A stretch of DNA of 64,000 bases from JACKCR01 sp041390305 (GTDB lineage Bacteria > Eisenbacteria > RBG-16-71-46 > CAIMUX01), in contig JAWKQE010000016.1 of the NCBI GenBank assembly GCA_041390305.1, positions 1 to 64,000 of the forward strand, read 5' to 3'. Under the pieces are notes generated by a model that saw only the letters and a program-made list of their open reading frames with translations, was not told the origin of the DNA and did no database searches. Numbering within the stretch: the first letter of the stretch is position 1; each line of letters opens with the position of its first letter. The position numbers and the translations under genes were made by a program. Below are positions 16,163 through 25,265 of the stretch, one piece after another.

Positions 16163-19003
16163 CTACGCACTCCCCTGAAGTCCCCGAGCAATCCCCCGGA
16201 TCGTGAGGAACAACGCCTGGAGCAACTCCTCGTCTTCGCGTCCCCCGTTCCGCCACCGTTCGAGCAGGTCGAGCTGCGCAAGGCTCATCGGATCGACGTA
16301 AGGATTCCGGAGCCGGATCGCGCGACGCAGTACCGGTTCGCCGATGAGGAGGTCCGTCTCGTCGCGGAGGGTCAGGATCATCTCCTGCGTCCGGAGGAAC
16401 TCATCGCGGATCTCGGGGAACAGGACATCCCCCACCTCCCCGGCCAGCTTGGAGTACTTCGATGCGATGTCGAGATCCGCCTTGGCGAGAACCACCTCGA
16501 CGTCACCCAGAAGCGTGGAGAGAAAGCGCCAGGAAGACGCGTGCTCGCGAACGGCAGCGAGCCCGAACTCGGCAGATGCCCGTTCGAGTCCGGCGCCGAC
16601 ACCGTACCAACCCGGCAGGATGAGACGACTCTGTGTCCACGCGAAGACCCAGGGAATCGCCCGGAGATCGGAGATGCCCTTCTGCTCACGCCGCGAAGGC
16701 GGGCGGGATCCGATCCGGAGTCGTTCGATCACGTCGATCGGAGTCGCTTCCCGGAAATAGCGGAGGAAGTCCGGATGATCGTGGACGAGTGCGCGGTAGG
16801 TGCCGCGCGCGGTGCTCGCGATCAGATCGGCTACCGCCCGCCGCTCGTGCGCGTCCGGTCTCCCCGCCGCGTCTGCGGTCCGACGATCGTCTGCGTCAGG
16901 TCTCGCCGCCGCGTCTGCGTCGCCCGAGGGCGCCCGGGGCATGGTCAGATCCTCGGCCCCGTCATCCGTGCCCGCCCACGACTCGGGTGCGGTCGCATGG
17001 AGTACGGCCGAGGTCATCAGCTCGAAGCTCCGGAGCGTGATGCCGCGGAGACCATACTTCGCCTGCAGGACTTCTCCCTGCTCCGTGAGCCGGAGGTGTC
17101 CGCGAACCGTTCCCCTCGGTTGGGAGAGGATCGCCGCGTGGGGTTTGCTCCCGCCTCGGCTGATCGTTCCTCCCCGTCCGTGAAAGAGACGGACCGGCAC
17201 CTGGGACTCGGACGAGATGTCGACCAGAGCCTCCTGCACTTCGTAGAGCGCCCAACGCGACGCCGCGATCCCGGAGTCCTTGCTCGAGTCGGAGTAGCCG
17301 AGCATGACGTACTGACTCTCCTGACGAACGAGATGGGCCTTGTAGAGCGGCTCGGCGAAGAGGCGATCGAGAGTCGTCCTCGCGACTTCGAGGTCGGAGA
17401 CGGTCTCGAAGAGAGGAGCGACATCGATCGGCACCTCGAGCGTGTTTCCGTGCCCTGTACCGAGCCCGGCCCGCCGCGCGAGGTAGAGAACCGCGAGGGC
17501 GTCGTCCGGCCCCCGGGCCATGCTGATGATGTAGATGCCGATCGATTCCCGACCGAACGTCTCTCTCGCGGTTCGTATGGCGCGAAAGACGTCGAGCATC
17601 CGGACCGTTTCCGCTCGGGCCCCACCCAACGGCGCGTCGAGATGCGTCGCGTCGGAGAGGGCCGCGACGAGGCGCGCCGTCCGCTCGGCCTCGGCCAGCT
17701 GCTCGAACTCCGGCAATCCCAGTAGATCGCCGACCGCGCGGCGGTGGAGCAGGGCATCCTGGCGCACATCGAGGGACGCGAGGTGGAAGCCGAACGCCTG
17801 CACCCGGCGCCGCAAACGTCGCACGCGGAAGTGTCCGGCGTGGCGTCCGTGGTTTCGGGCCAGGCTTCGCTCCACGAGGCGAAGATCCCTTACCAGATCT
17901 TCTGGCGACGAGTAGGGCGGGGGCGACTCAGAAAACAGTTCGTCGCCGGACCGGCGGCCGGTGGGCACATCGTTCATCGCCGCGACTCGCGCGGCTACCT
18001 CGCGCAGGAACGCACGGTACGGCATCGCCGGGGACGGATCCGGAAGCCGCTGCGCGAGCTCCGGATCCACAGAGACGCGGTTCGATGTCTGCGTGAGACG
18101 CTCGGCCAGCTCCGCGATCTCCGCCCGGTAGAGACGAAGAATCGCATGTCGTTGTGTCTCGAGCGCGGAGAGCAGCGTGTCCGGGCCGACATTCGGGTTG
18201 CCGTCCATGTCGCCGCCAACCCAGGAGCCGAAGCGGATCAGTCCGGAAAGATCGAGTTGATCCCCGTCCTCGAACACGCGTCCGAACGCCTCCTCTACCT
18301 CCTCGTAGAATCTCGGGAGTACCGCGTAGATCGCCTGGGTGAGGAAGAAGACGACCTGCCCGATCTCGTCCCGCACTTCCGGCACCTGCCGGCGGGTGCC
18401 GTCCGTCTGCCAGGCCGTCGTGACCTCGGTGACGATCCGGTCCCGGATCGAGAGCTCTTCGGATGGCGTGGGATCGTGCCGCTCCAACCCGTCGATCAGC
18501 GCACGCGCGATCCGCTGTTCCTTGACCAGTATCTCGGGCCGGATCACCTCCGTCGGATGCGCAGTGAAGATCGGTTCGATCCGGATCGACTCGACGAGCC
18601 GACGCACCTCATCCGGCGGCGCACCTCTGGCCTTCAGTGCGAGGAGTACTTCCTCGATCGAGCCGCGTTGCGGCGCAGCTCCAGGACGGTGGTACTCACG
18701 GCGTCTCCTGATCCTGTGGATCCGCTCCGCCTGGTTGACCAGTGAGAAGTACGCGGAGAACGCCTCGACGAGGCTTGCGAGCCTGGCTGGCGACACCTTC
18801 GAGATCCGCTCGATGAGCCGCTGCTCCGCTGCCTCGTTGCCTTTCCGGCGTGCGATCGCGTCCGCTCGGATTCCTTCGACCTCCAGGAAGAGGTCCAGGC
18901 CCTCCTGCTCCTGGATCACCTCGCCCAGGATTGCGCCGAGGATCCGCACCTCATCGCGCAGCGGTTGATCTTTTTCTTGGAATGGCGGCGTGGAGTCGTT
19001 CAT
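16163..19003 (-). CDS. ppc: Phosphoenolpyruvate carboxylase
   Basis: Cytosolic anaplerotic enzyme (PEP + bicarbonate to oxaloacetate), 946 residues. Signature FTAHPTEVIRPEIL holds the catalytic His (~150); GSWVGGDMDGNPNV (~260), VMLGYSDSSKDSGIAA (~567), FHGRGGTISRGGSKPH (~605) with the mobile-loop residues, and QGEVLQAKYG are present. IPWVFAWTQSRLILPGWYG is conserved near the end. Two oddities: an Ala/Asp/Arg-rich insertion (~675-735) containing an in-frame 14-residue tandem duplication, and a C-terminus ending GIARGLQGSA where the common RNTG ending is absent. Allosteric control of this form cannot be inferred. Upstream on the same strand is the sthA gene direction reversed in order, separated by about 150 bases. 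Confidence 0.96.
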   Translation of the reverse strand: MNDSTPPFQEKDQPLRDEVRILGAILGEVIQEQEGLDLFLEVEGIRADAIARRKGNEAAEQRLIERISKVSPARLASLVEAFSAYFSLVNQAERIHRIRRRREYHRPGAAPQRGSIEEVLLALKARGAPPDEVRRLVESIRIEPIFTAHPTEVIRPEILVKEQRIARALIDGLERHDPTPSEELSIRDRIVTEVTTAWQTDGTRRQVPEVRDEIGQVVFFLTQAIYAVLPRFYEEVEEAFGRVFEDGDQLDLSGLIRFGSWVGGDMDGNPNVGPDTLLSALETQRHAILRLYRAEIAELAERLTQTSNRVSVDPELAQRLPDPSPAMPYRAFLREVAARVAAMNDVPTGRRSGDELFSESPPPYSSPEDLVRDLRLVERSLARNHGRHAGHFRVRRLRRRVQAFGFHLASLDVRQDALLHRRAVGDLLGLPEFEQLAEAERTARLVAALSDATHLDAPLGGARAETVRMLDVFRAIRTARETFGRESIGIYIISMARGPDDALAVLYLARRAGLGTGHGNTLEVPIDVAPLFETVSDLEVARTTLDRLFAEPLYKAHLVRQESQYVMLGYSDSSKDSGIAASRWALYEVQEALVDISSESQVPVRLFHGRGGTISRGGSKPHAAILSQPRGTVRGHLRLTEQGEVLQAKYGLRGITLRSFELMTSAVLHATAPESWAGTDDGAEDLTMPRAPSGDADAAARPDADDRRTADAAGRPDAHERRAVADLIASTARGTYRALVHDHPDFLRYFREATPIDVIERLRIGSRPPSRREQKGISDLRAIPWVFAWTQSRLILPGWYGVGAGLERASAEFGLAAVREHASSWRFLSTLLGDVEVVLAKADLDIASKYSKLAGEVGDVLFPEIRDEFLRTQEMILTLRDETDLLIGEPVLRRAIRLRNPYVDPMSLAQLDLLERWRNGGREDEELLQALFLTIRGIARGLQGSA
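16851..16919. repeat. 42-bp-period tandem duplication inside ppc
   Basis: Twenty-seven bases at 16851-16877 recur at 16893-16919 with two mismatches, a 42-base period. In the leftward ppc frame this is a 14-codon, in-frame repeat with the core RPDA plus a following ADA/AVAD segment. It expands a surface insertion of PEP carboxylase. Confidence 0.8.
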
Positions 19004-19152
19004 CCGCCGAGCATAGCGGTTGTTCGGGCCGGAGACGAGGCGCCACCCGTAGCAGAGAGCGGAGCCGTGGACAGCGGAGCCGCACAGGTCGCAGCCATGC
19101 CGCGGAAGCGGAGCCGTAGAGGGCGCAGCGTCGTTGCCGGCCCCCGACGGCC

Positions 19153-20583
19153 CTACGCGGCGTGCGAGACGTCTTCGCCCTCGGCCCGCTTCCGACGCTG
19201 CACTTCGATGTCCAGTGCTGCGATCCGATAGGCCTCGGCCAGGGTCGGGAAGTTGAAGATGTTCTCCCGGAACGTCTGCATCGACGCTCCCGTGATCATC
19301 GCCATCTGACCGACGTGGATGAGTTCGGTCGCCCCTTCTCCCAGGATCGAAATCCCGAGGATCTTCTCGCCCTCGGCGTCCGCCACGACCTTGAGGAGCC
19401 CCTCGGTGTGGCCCGCGATCTGGGCTCGGGCGAGCTCATCGAAGGCGGCGTGGCCTACGAGCACGTCGCCGTGCCTCTCTCTCGCCGCCATCTCGCTGAG
19501 GCCCACACTGGCGAGCTCAGGGACGGAGTAGATCCCAACAGGAATCATCTCCGCCGGTACGCCGACGTCCATGCCGAGCGCGTGGAGGGCGGCCCGTCGC
19601 CCCTGCTCCATCGAGGACGAAGCGAGAGCCGGTGGTCCGATCACGTCGCCGCACGCGTATACGTTCGGCACGCCCGTCTGGCAGTGAGTGTCGACCTGCA
19701 CATGACCGCGGTCCGTGAGCTTCACTCCCACCGCGTCGAGGCTGAGGTCTCGGATGTTCGGAACGCGGCCCAAGGCGACGAGCACCTTCTCCGCTTCGAG
19801 GCGGTGACCGGCTTCCGTCTCCACCACGGCTGCGTCGAATCCGTTCCACTCGACCCGCTTCGCACAGTCGCAACCGATGTAGGTACCACCGGTCCGCTCG
19901 AACGCCTGGAGGAACCGGTCCGTGAGGTCTGCGTCGAGGAAGCAGAGCGGGCGGTCCGCGCGGTCGACCATCGTCACCTGCACACCGAGCGCGGAGAAGA
20001 TCGAGGCGTACTCGGACGCGATCACGCCTCCACCGAGGACGACGAGCGACTCGGGCAGATACGTCATCGAGAGAATCGAGTCTGAATCGTAGATCCGTTC
20101 GTGATCGATCGCGATCTCGGGCGGCCGTCTCGGCGTGGATCCGGTCGCGATGACGACGAACTCTCCGTGAACGACGGTTCGGGAGCCGCGCGGGTCCTTG
20201 ATCTCGACTTCGTGTGCCCCGACGAAGCTGGCCTTGCCCTGCACGAGTTCGACCCCGAGTCGGTCGAGTCGGGCGCCCATGTACTGGACGTGACCCGCGA
20301 TGACCCGGTCGAGGCTGGTGAGAAGACTCTCGACCCTGACGTCCGCGGCGAGGTCGACCTTGCAGACGCCTTCGTTCCGCTCGAGGAAGCGGTTCATCAC
20401 GACGGTCGTCTCGCGCAGCGTCTTGCTCGGGATCGTGCCCTTGTGGACGCAGGCACCGCCCAGTCGACGGTCCTTCTCGACCATGAGCACCGTGCGCCCG
20501 GCCTTCCGCGCCTGGATCGCCGCCTGTTGCCCGGCGGGTCCCGACCCGATGATCACGAAATCGTACCGTTCCTGCGATGTCAT
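19153..20583 (-). CDS. sthA: Soluble (Si-specific) NAD(P)+ transhydrogenase
   Basis: FAD-dependent pyridine-nucleotide-disulfide oxidoreductase fold, 476 residues. The FAD-binding GSGPAGQQAA (~13), second nucleotide motif (VVLGGGVIASEYASIF ~175-190) and ACGDVIGPPALAS FAD segment are intact. The usual redox-active CxxxxC is CVHKGT, the second Cys being replaced by Thr, and the C-terminus has NFPTLAEAYRIAALD instead of the HPHPTxSE of lipoamide dehydrogenases. Both features separate SthA from Lpd/Mercury reductases. It interconverts NADPH and NADH in the cytosol. Its first four bases overlap the end of the HDOD gene order (ATGA junction at 20580-20583), so the pair is cotranscribed with HDOD downstream... 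upstream on the minus strand sthA is read after HDOD? The coordinates show sthA starts at 20583 and HDOD stops at 20580, so HDOD is first and sthA second. Confidence 0.93.
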   Translation of the reverse strand: MTSQERYDFVIIGSGPAGQQAAIQARKAGRTVLMVEKDRRLGGACVHKGTIPSKTLRETTVVMNRFLERNEGVCKVDLAADVRVESLLTSLDRVIAGHVQYMGARLDRLGVELVQGKASFVGAHEVEIKDPRGSRTVVHGEFVVIATGSTPRRPPEIAIDHERIYDSDSILSMTYLPESLVVLGGGVIASEYASIFSALGVQVTMVDRADRPLCFLDADLTDRFLQAFERTGGTYIGCDCAKRVEWNGFDAAVVETEAGHRLEAEKVLVALGRVPNIRDLSLDAVGVKLTDRGHVQVDTHCQTGVPNVYACGDVIGPPALASSSMEQGRRAALHALGMDVGVPAEMIPVGIYSVPELASVGLSEMAARERHGDVLVGHAAFDELARAQIAGHTEGLLKVVADAEGEKILGISILGEGATELIHVGQMAMITGASMQTFRENIFNFPTLAEAYRIAALDIEVQRRKRAEGEDVSHAA

Positions 20584-21569
20584 CCGAAGATCTCCATGGT
20601 TTCTCGGATCTGGTCGGACCGGGCGAGAAGAGCGGCGACGTCCTCGGGGTACATGCCGAGTTCCGCGAAGTCGGGATGCTCGTCGGCGAGGCGCGATGAG
20701 AGTTCGCTGATGGAAGCGCTCATCGCCCCAGCACCGCCGTCGTCATCCCCACCCTCCTTGGGAGCCTGATCCGTCGACGCTGGACGTTCGAGGAGCGTGA
20801 GACCAGGAGCACGCCCGTGCATGACCGACGGGTCCACGCCGAGGAGGTGGTTGGCGAGGATATCGGAGAGCCCCGTGATCCGAGTCTGATCCTGGTACTT
20901 CGGCGCGGAGGCCGGGTCATGGTGGAAATGGACCGCGGTCGCGACGACTTCAGGTAGCCCCCACGCCCCCGCCATCCGACTTCCGACCAAGGTGTGATAG
21001 TCCTCGACGATGGAGAGCGTCGACTCCTTGTCGAGCTCTTCTCCGAGTTGATCCGAGGCTTCTCGAATGAGTTGGAGCAGGACCGGCTTCCCGACGTTCT
21101 GGAGCAGTCCGCAGAGGAGTGCGCTCTCCACCGAACTCCGGAGATGGCGCGCGATCTCCCGCGCGAAGCCACCGGCCGCCGCGGCGTGACGCCAGAGGAA
21201 ACGGACCTCGTCCTCGTAGCCCCGCACATCGAACGCGATCTCCTTCACGCTGAGCGCGACGGCGACTTCCCCGATGATGCGGAGACCGAGCCTGCTGATC
21301 GCCTGCTGGAGGGAGACGATCGGCATGTTCGGCAGATAGAGAGGTGAGTTCGCGACCCGGAGAACGTGACCGGCCAAGGTCTGGTCGCGGTGGATGATGT
21401 CGGAGAGTTGACCCGCACTGGAGTCGTTGGATCGGGTGAGGTCCAAGACCTCGGTGACGACGGTGGAGAGCACCGGGAGCTGGAGTTCTCCGTCCTCGAT
21501 CTTCCGTTCCAGCAGCGTCCGGATCACGGCCTCGGACGAGCTGGGCTGCCGCGCAGTGGCGCCTTCCAT
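20580..21569 (-). CDS. HDOD-domain signalling protein
   Basis: Protein of 329 residues with an HDOD domain at ~25-225: LPVLSTVVTEVLDLTRSNDSSAGQLSDIIHRDQTLAGHVLRVANSPLY is characteristic, followed by IVSLQQAISRLG and ESALLCGLLQNVGKPVL. HDOD is an HD-related fold without a proven catalytic activity and is found in signal-transduction and stress proteins. Residues ~235-329 are low in conservation and carry an Asp/Gly-rich segment. ATG 21569 is preferred over the much longer open frame because AGGAGGGATCCC precedes it and the domain begins soon after. Stop overlaps the sthA start by four bases, implying coupling of the two products, although a functional link is not known. Confidence 0.85.
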   Translation of the reverse strand: MEGATARQPSSSEAVIRTLLERKIEDGELQLPVLSTVVTEVLDLTRSNDSSAGQLSDIIHRDQTLAGHVLRVANSPLYLPNMPIVSLQQAISRLGLRIIGEVAVALSVKEIAFDVRGYEDEVRFLWRHAAAAGGFAREIARHLRSSVESALLCGLLQNVGKPVLLQLIREASDQLGEELDKESTLSIVEDYHTLVGSRMAGAWGLPEVVATAVHFHHDPASAPKYQDQTRITGLSDILANHLLGVDPSVMHGRAPGLTLLERPASTDQAPKEGGDDDGGAGAMSASISELSSRLADEHPDFAELGMYPEDVAALLARSDQIRETMEIFG

Positions 21570-21619
21570 GGGATCCCTCCTCTTCCCTGTCTCTTTCGGC
21601 CGAAGAGACGGCACTACTT

Positions 21620-21656
21620 GAGGGTTGGTCCCGGCCACGCGAGGGTTGCTCCCGGC
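21620..21656 (-). promoter_or_regulatory. 16-bp direct repeats upstream of HDOD gene
   Basis: GAGGGTTGGTCCCGGC (21620-21635) and GAGGGTTGCTCCCGGC (21641-21656) differ at one base and are offset by 21 bases, two helical turns. They lie 51-87 bases upstream of the HDOD start, on the promoter side. Same-face spacing is typical of tandem regulator sites. No other copy was noticed in the window. Confidence 0.5.
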
Positions 21657-21851
21657 GGGGAACGGACGGAGAGCTGGAGAGAGGGTCGTTCCTGGGGCGG
21701 CAAGCGGAGCCGGGTAGGAAGAATGTTCCGCCCCCGGCCGAGACCGAGATGGTGAGGGCGTCATGAGCGTGCGGACACAGGGGCCGGGATCGCGATGGCG
21801 GGGAGCGTCCACCGGCGGGCGCGCTGTGAGAAGGAACGGCGCAAGGCGCCC

Positions 21852-22655
21852 TCAGCTCTTCCCGTCGCTCCGCTTCCGGATCGTGCCGCGGAGCGCGTCC
21901 TGGCAGATCGCCTTCACTTCGTCCGAGAAGTTCTTCCGCAGGATCCAGTCGAGGTAGTCCGGGAACTCGTCGGCCACTTCACGGAGAGACTTCCCCTTGT
22001 GATCGCCGAAGTTGAACGACGGTTCGCCGTCCCGCCAGAAGAAGCGTCGTTCGCGGTCGACGAAACGATCGTCCCGACGTCCGAACTGCTCGTCGAGGTC
22101 GGCCACGTCGGCAGGTAGCTGCGGGTAGTGATCGAGCTGCGCGACCAAGACCTCGAGCGTCGCCCGCGTGTCGGCGAGGGCGCCGTGTGCGCCTTCCAGT
22201 TCGCGCCGACAGTAGAACCGGTAGGCGGCGGAGAGGTCCCTGGGCTCCATCTTGTGGTAGATCGCCTGCGCGTCGAGCAGACGCACGCCGCCCCAGTCCC
22301 AGTCGATCCGTGCGCGGCGGAACTCCTCCCGAAGGAGCGGGAGGTCGAAGCGGACGTGGTTGAAGCCGGCGAGATCGGCGCCCACGAGCATGTCGAAGAC
22401 GCGGTCCGCGATCTCCGCGAAGGTCGGCGCCCCCGCCACCATCTGGTCGTCGATCCGGTGGACCTGGGTGGCCTCGACCGGGATCGACATCTCGGGGTTG
22501 ACGTAGGTGTGGAACTCCTCGCGGTGTCCGTTCGGGCTCACGCGCAGAACGGCGATCTCGACGATCCGCTCGAACGTGATGTCGAGGCCGGTGGCTTCGA
22601 GGTCCAGAATGACGAGCGGCCTCTCCAACCTGAGTCGCCCCAGCCCTTGCTCCAT
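21852..22655 (-). CDS. DEDDh-family 3'-5' exonuclease with C-terminal quorum/DUF3820-like domain
   Basis: Cytosolic nuclease of 267 residues. Exo I: LDLEATGLD (~18) supplies Asp and Glu; Exo II: GFNHVRFDLPLL (~98) supplies Asp; Exo III: HGALADTRAT (~157) supplies His and the last Asp, giving a complete DEDDh set as in DNA polymerase III epsilon. The final ~70 residues include FNFGDHKGKSLREVADEFPDYLDWILRKNF, a small domain commonly attached to stand-alone DnaQ-like exonucleases. Probable role: DNA repair or proofreading; the exact substrate is unknown. Divergent from glgP with about 290 bases between starts. Confidence 0.9.
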   Translation of the reverse strand: MEQGLGRLRLERPLVILDLEATGLDITFERIVEIAVLRVSPNGHREEFHTYVNPEMSIPVEATQVHRIDDQMVAGAPTFAEIADRVFDMLVGADLAGFNHVRFDLPLLREEFRRARIDWDWGGVRLLDAQAIYHKMEPRDLSAAYRFYCRRELEGAHGALADTRATLEVLVAQLDHYPQLPADVADLDEQFGRRDDRFVDRERRFFWRDGEPSFNFGDHKGKSLREVADEFPDYLDWILRKNFSDEVKAICQDALRGTIRKRSDGKS

Positions 22656-22944
22656 CGGATCCGCTCCCCTCTCCGGCCTTCCAGGCCTGCCCGGACTTCG
22701 TGTCCCCTTTGGTCCCAGGTCCCCGCAACCCTATGCGTTTCCGCCCCCTCCGTCTTCCCGGAAAAAGCCGCCTACTCCCCGGCCTTTCGGTTCGGTAAGG
22801 TCTCCGTTCGGCCGAGGCTGAGGCGGTCGCATCGCTGAAAAGCCGGGCCCATGGGTGGACGTCAGACCCAAAAGGGTCGATCACCAGGAAGAGCAGGGAA
22901 GCTCCCGCACGAACCGAACCGTCATTCTACTGAGGACGACTGGC

Positions 22945-25242
22945 ATGCGCGTTCCGCAGATCCGTACCGCCCCCGTGGCGGACATCCAAATCCCCGTCGA
23001 GTTCCAGGGTCTCTACGACCTGGCCTACAACCTCTGGTGGACCTGGAATCGGAGGGCCGTCCGGCTCTTCGAGCGGATCGATCCCGTGCGCTGGAGCCTC
23101 GACCACAACCCGGTCGAACTCCTCATCAACGTCGAACCGCACCGGTGGGACGGTCTCCTGATGGACGCGGCCTTCGCGGCCGAGTACCAGGCAGTGGTCG
23201 AAGAGTTCGAGAACTACATGGAGCAGCGCGAGGACACGTGGTTCTCTCGCCGCTATCCCGACTACGAGAAGGGGCCGATCGCCTACTTCTCCACCGAGTT
23301 CGGCTGGCACGAGTGCCTCAGCATCTACTCGGGCGGCCTCGGCATCCTGGCCGGAGACCACTGCAAGTCCGCGAGCGACCTCGGCCTCCCGTTCATCGGC
23401 GTCGGCCTGATGTACAAGCGCGGCTACTTCCACCAGACGATCGACGCGGACGGCCACCAGCAGCACCACTACGAAGTGTTCGACTTCCGCCGTCTCCCGA
23501 TCCTCCCCGCGACGACTCCGAGCGGACGACAGATCCAGGTGACGGTGCCGCTCCCCGGACGCGAGATCCATCTCCGGATCTGGAAGGCGTCCGTCGGCCG
23601 GGTGCCGGTGCTCCTCCTCGACAGCGACGTCCCGCAGAACCATCCGGCCGACCGGCCGATCACATCGATCCTCTACATCCGCGGCCGCGAGATGCGGCTC
23701 TGCCAGGAGATGCTCCTCGGCATGGGCGGCGTCCGCGCCCTCGGGATGCTGGGAATCGAGCCGGGCGTCTGGCACCTCAACGAAGGGCACTCCGCGCTGC
23801 TCGTACTCGAGCGGATCGATCAGGAACTCTCGAAGCGCGGTGAGGCGGGTGACGAAGCGTTTGCCGCGAGCCTCGCGTCCATCCGGAAGAACACGGTCTT
23901 CACGACCCACACTCCGGTTCCGGCAGGAAACGAGTCGTTCGATCTCGACATCGTCGAACGGTATCTCGCCGAGCGTGCCGAGCAGTGGAAGTTGAGCGAA
24001 GCGACGCTCCGGAACCTCGGCGTTCCCGACTCGAACGGTAAGTCGACCTCGATCGAGCCGCCGGCCGCCGAGCAGAAGTCGGTCGCCGCGGGCACCGATG
24101 GCATCGGCGCCGCGAGTCCGGAGGAGGAAGGCGGTAATCGCGACTTCCCGTCTCCGCCTCCCCCGCCGGTACCGCAGTTCAACCTGACGGCGTTCGCCAT
24201 CCGTTCGAGTCACTTCGTCAACGGGGTGAGCGAGCTGCACGGCCGTGTCGCCAAGGACATGTGGAGCCACGTCGCGGGGACGCCCGAGTCCGAGCGGCCG
24301 GACGTGTCGATCGGGCACGTGACGAACGGTGTCCATGCGCCCACCTGGATCGGGCCGGAGCTGAACCGTCTCTTCGCCGCCCACCTCGGCATGGGCTTCG
24401 CGCACAACCTCGATCACCCCGGCTTCGCGGAAGCCGTGCGCGACATTCCGGACCAGGACCTCTGGGCCGCGCACGTCGAACAGAAGCGTCGATTGATCCA
24501 CGAAGTCCGTCACCGGATCCGGGAGCAGTTCGCGCGTCACGGCCGGAACCCGTCCGTGCTCCGGGCCGTGGACTCTCTCCTCGACGAGGACACGTTCACG
24601 ATCGGCTTCGCGCGCCGGTTCGCGACCTACAAGCGGGCCGCACTCCTCTTCTCGCAGAGCGACCGTCTCCGCGACATGCTGACCAACACGGACCGTCCGA
24701 TCCAGGTGCTCTTCGCCGGCAAGGCACACCCGGCGGACCGCCCCGGCCAGGCGATCATCCAGGAGATCTTCCAGAAGTCGCTCGGAGCCGAGTTCGCCCA
24801 GCGGATCGTGTTCCTCGAGGACTACGACATGCGGGTGGGACGTCACCTCGTCCAGGGTGTGGACCTCTGGCTCAACAACCCGCGCCGTCCGCTCGAAGCG
24901 AGTGGCACGAGCGGGATGAAGGCGGCACTCAACGGAGTGCTCAACTTCTCCGTCCTCGACGGCTGGTGGTGCGAAGGGTTCGACCCGTCCCACGGCTGGG
25001 CCCTGGGCGAGGAGAAGGACTACCTCGACCCGATCGAACAGGACCGCGAGGATGCCGAGTCGCTCTACCGGGTGCTCTCGGAAGAGATCGTCCCGGCGTA
25101 CTACGACCGCGACGAAGCGGGGATCCCGCATGCGTGGATCGGCCGGATGAAGGAAGCCCTGGCACAGCTCGGGCCCACGTTCAACACAGCACGGATGGTC
25201 CGCGAGTACGTCGAGAAGTACTACCTACCGGCGTCGAAGTAG
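22945..25242 (+). CDS. glgP: Alpha-glucan (glycogen/maltodextrin) phosphorylase, GlgP type
   Basis: Glycosyltransferase family 35 phosphorylase of the short TIGR02094 type, 765 residues. It releases glucose-1-phosphate from alpha-1,4-glucans in the cytosol with PLP. Recognisable blocks: AYNLWWTWNRRAVRLFERID at the N-terminus, YFSTEFGWHECLSIYSGGLGILAGDH, WHLNEGHSALL, TNGVHAPTW, FARRFATYKRAALLF and EASGTSGMKAALNGVLNFSV (~650), which contains the PLP region. An acidic/Pro-rich insertion of roughly 45 residues (~370-412, around bases 24040-24170) is not typical. ATG 22945 (preceded by TGAGGACG) begins at the conserved N-terminus; the open frame extends back to 22855. Confidence 0.95.
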   Translation: MRVPQIRTAPVADIQIPVEFQGLYDLAYNLWWTWNRRAVRLFERIDPVRWSLDHNPVELLINVEPHRWDGLLMDAAFAAEYQAVVEEFENYMEQREDTWFSRRYPDYEKGPIAYFSTEFGWHECLSIYSGGLGILAGDHCKSASDLGLPFIGVGLMYKRGYFHQTIDADGHQQHHYEVFDFRRLPILPATTPSGRQIQVTVPLPGREIHLRIWKASVGRVPVLLLDSDVPQNHPADRPITSILYIRGREMRLCQEMLLGMGGVRALGMLGIEPGVWHLNEGHSALLVLERIDQELSKRGEAGDEAFAASLASIRKNTVFTTHTPVPAGNESFDLDIVERYLAERAEQWKLSEATLRNLGVPDSNGKSTSIEPPAAEQKSVAAGTDGIGAASPEEEGGNRDFPSPPPPPVPQFNLTAFAIRSSHFVNGVSELHGRVAKDMWSHVAGTPESERPDVSIGHVTNGVHAPTWIGPELNRLFAAHLGMGFAHNLDHPGFAEAVRDIPDQDLWAAHVEQKRRLIHEVRHRIREQFARHGRNPSVLRAVDSLLDEDTFTIGFARRFATYKRAALLFSQSDRLRDMLTNTDRPIQVLFAGKAHPADRPGQAIIQEIFQKSLGAEFAQRIVFLEDYDMRVGRHLVQGVDLWLNNPRRPLEASGTSGMKAALNGVLNFSVLDGWWCEGFDPSHGWALGEEKDYLDPIEQDREDAESLYRVLSEEIVPAYYDRDEAGIPHAWIGRMKEALAQLGPTFNTARMVREYVEKYYLPASK

Positions 25243-25243
25243 G

Positions 25244-25265
25244 CCCGAGGCGCAGTAGCCTCGGG
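25244..25265 (+). terminator. Hairpin after glgP
   Basis: CCCGAGGC (25244-25251), six-base loop, GCCTCGGG (25258-25265): a perfect 8-bp stem starting directly after the stop codon. No T-run follows. Likely marks the end of the glgP transcript. Confidence 0.6.

Noticed and set aside
19020..19150. Repeated AGCGGAGCCGT in the 150 bases between ppc and sthA
   Set aside because: Copies are short and irregular (three near-matches); I could not distinguish them from local GC-rich simple sequence.
22927..25131. Very long minus-strand open frame opposite glgP
   Set aside because: Antisense shadow of a well-conserved gene; composition is Arg/Val/Asp-rich with no domain and no start signal. Such frames are expected at high GC.
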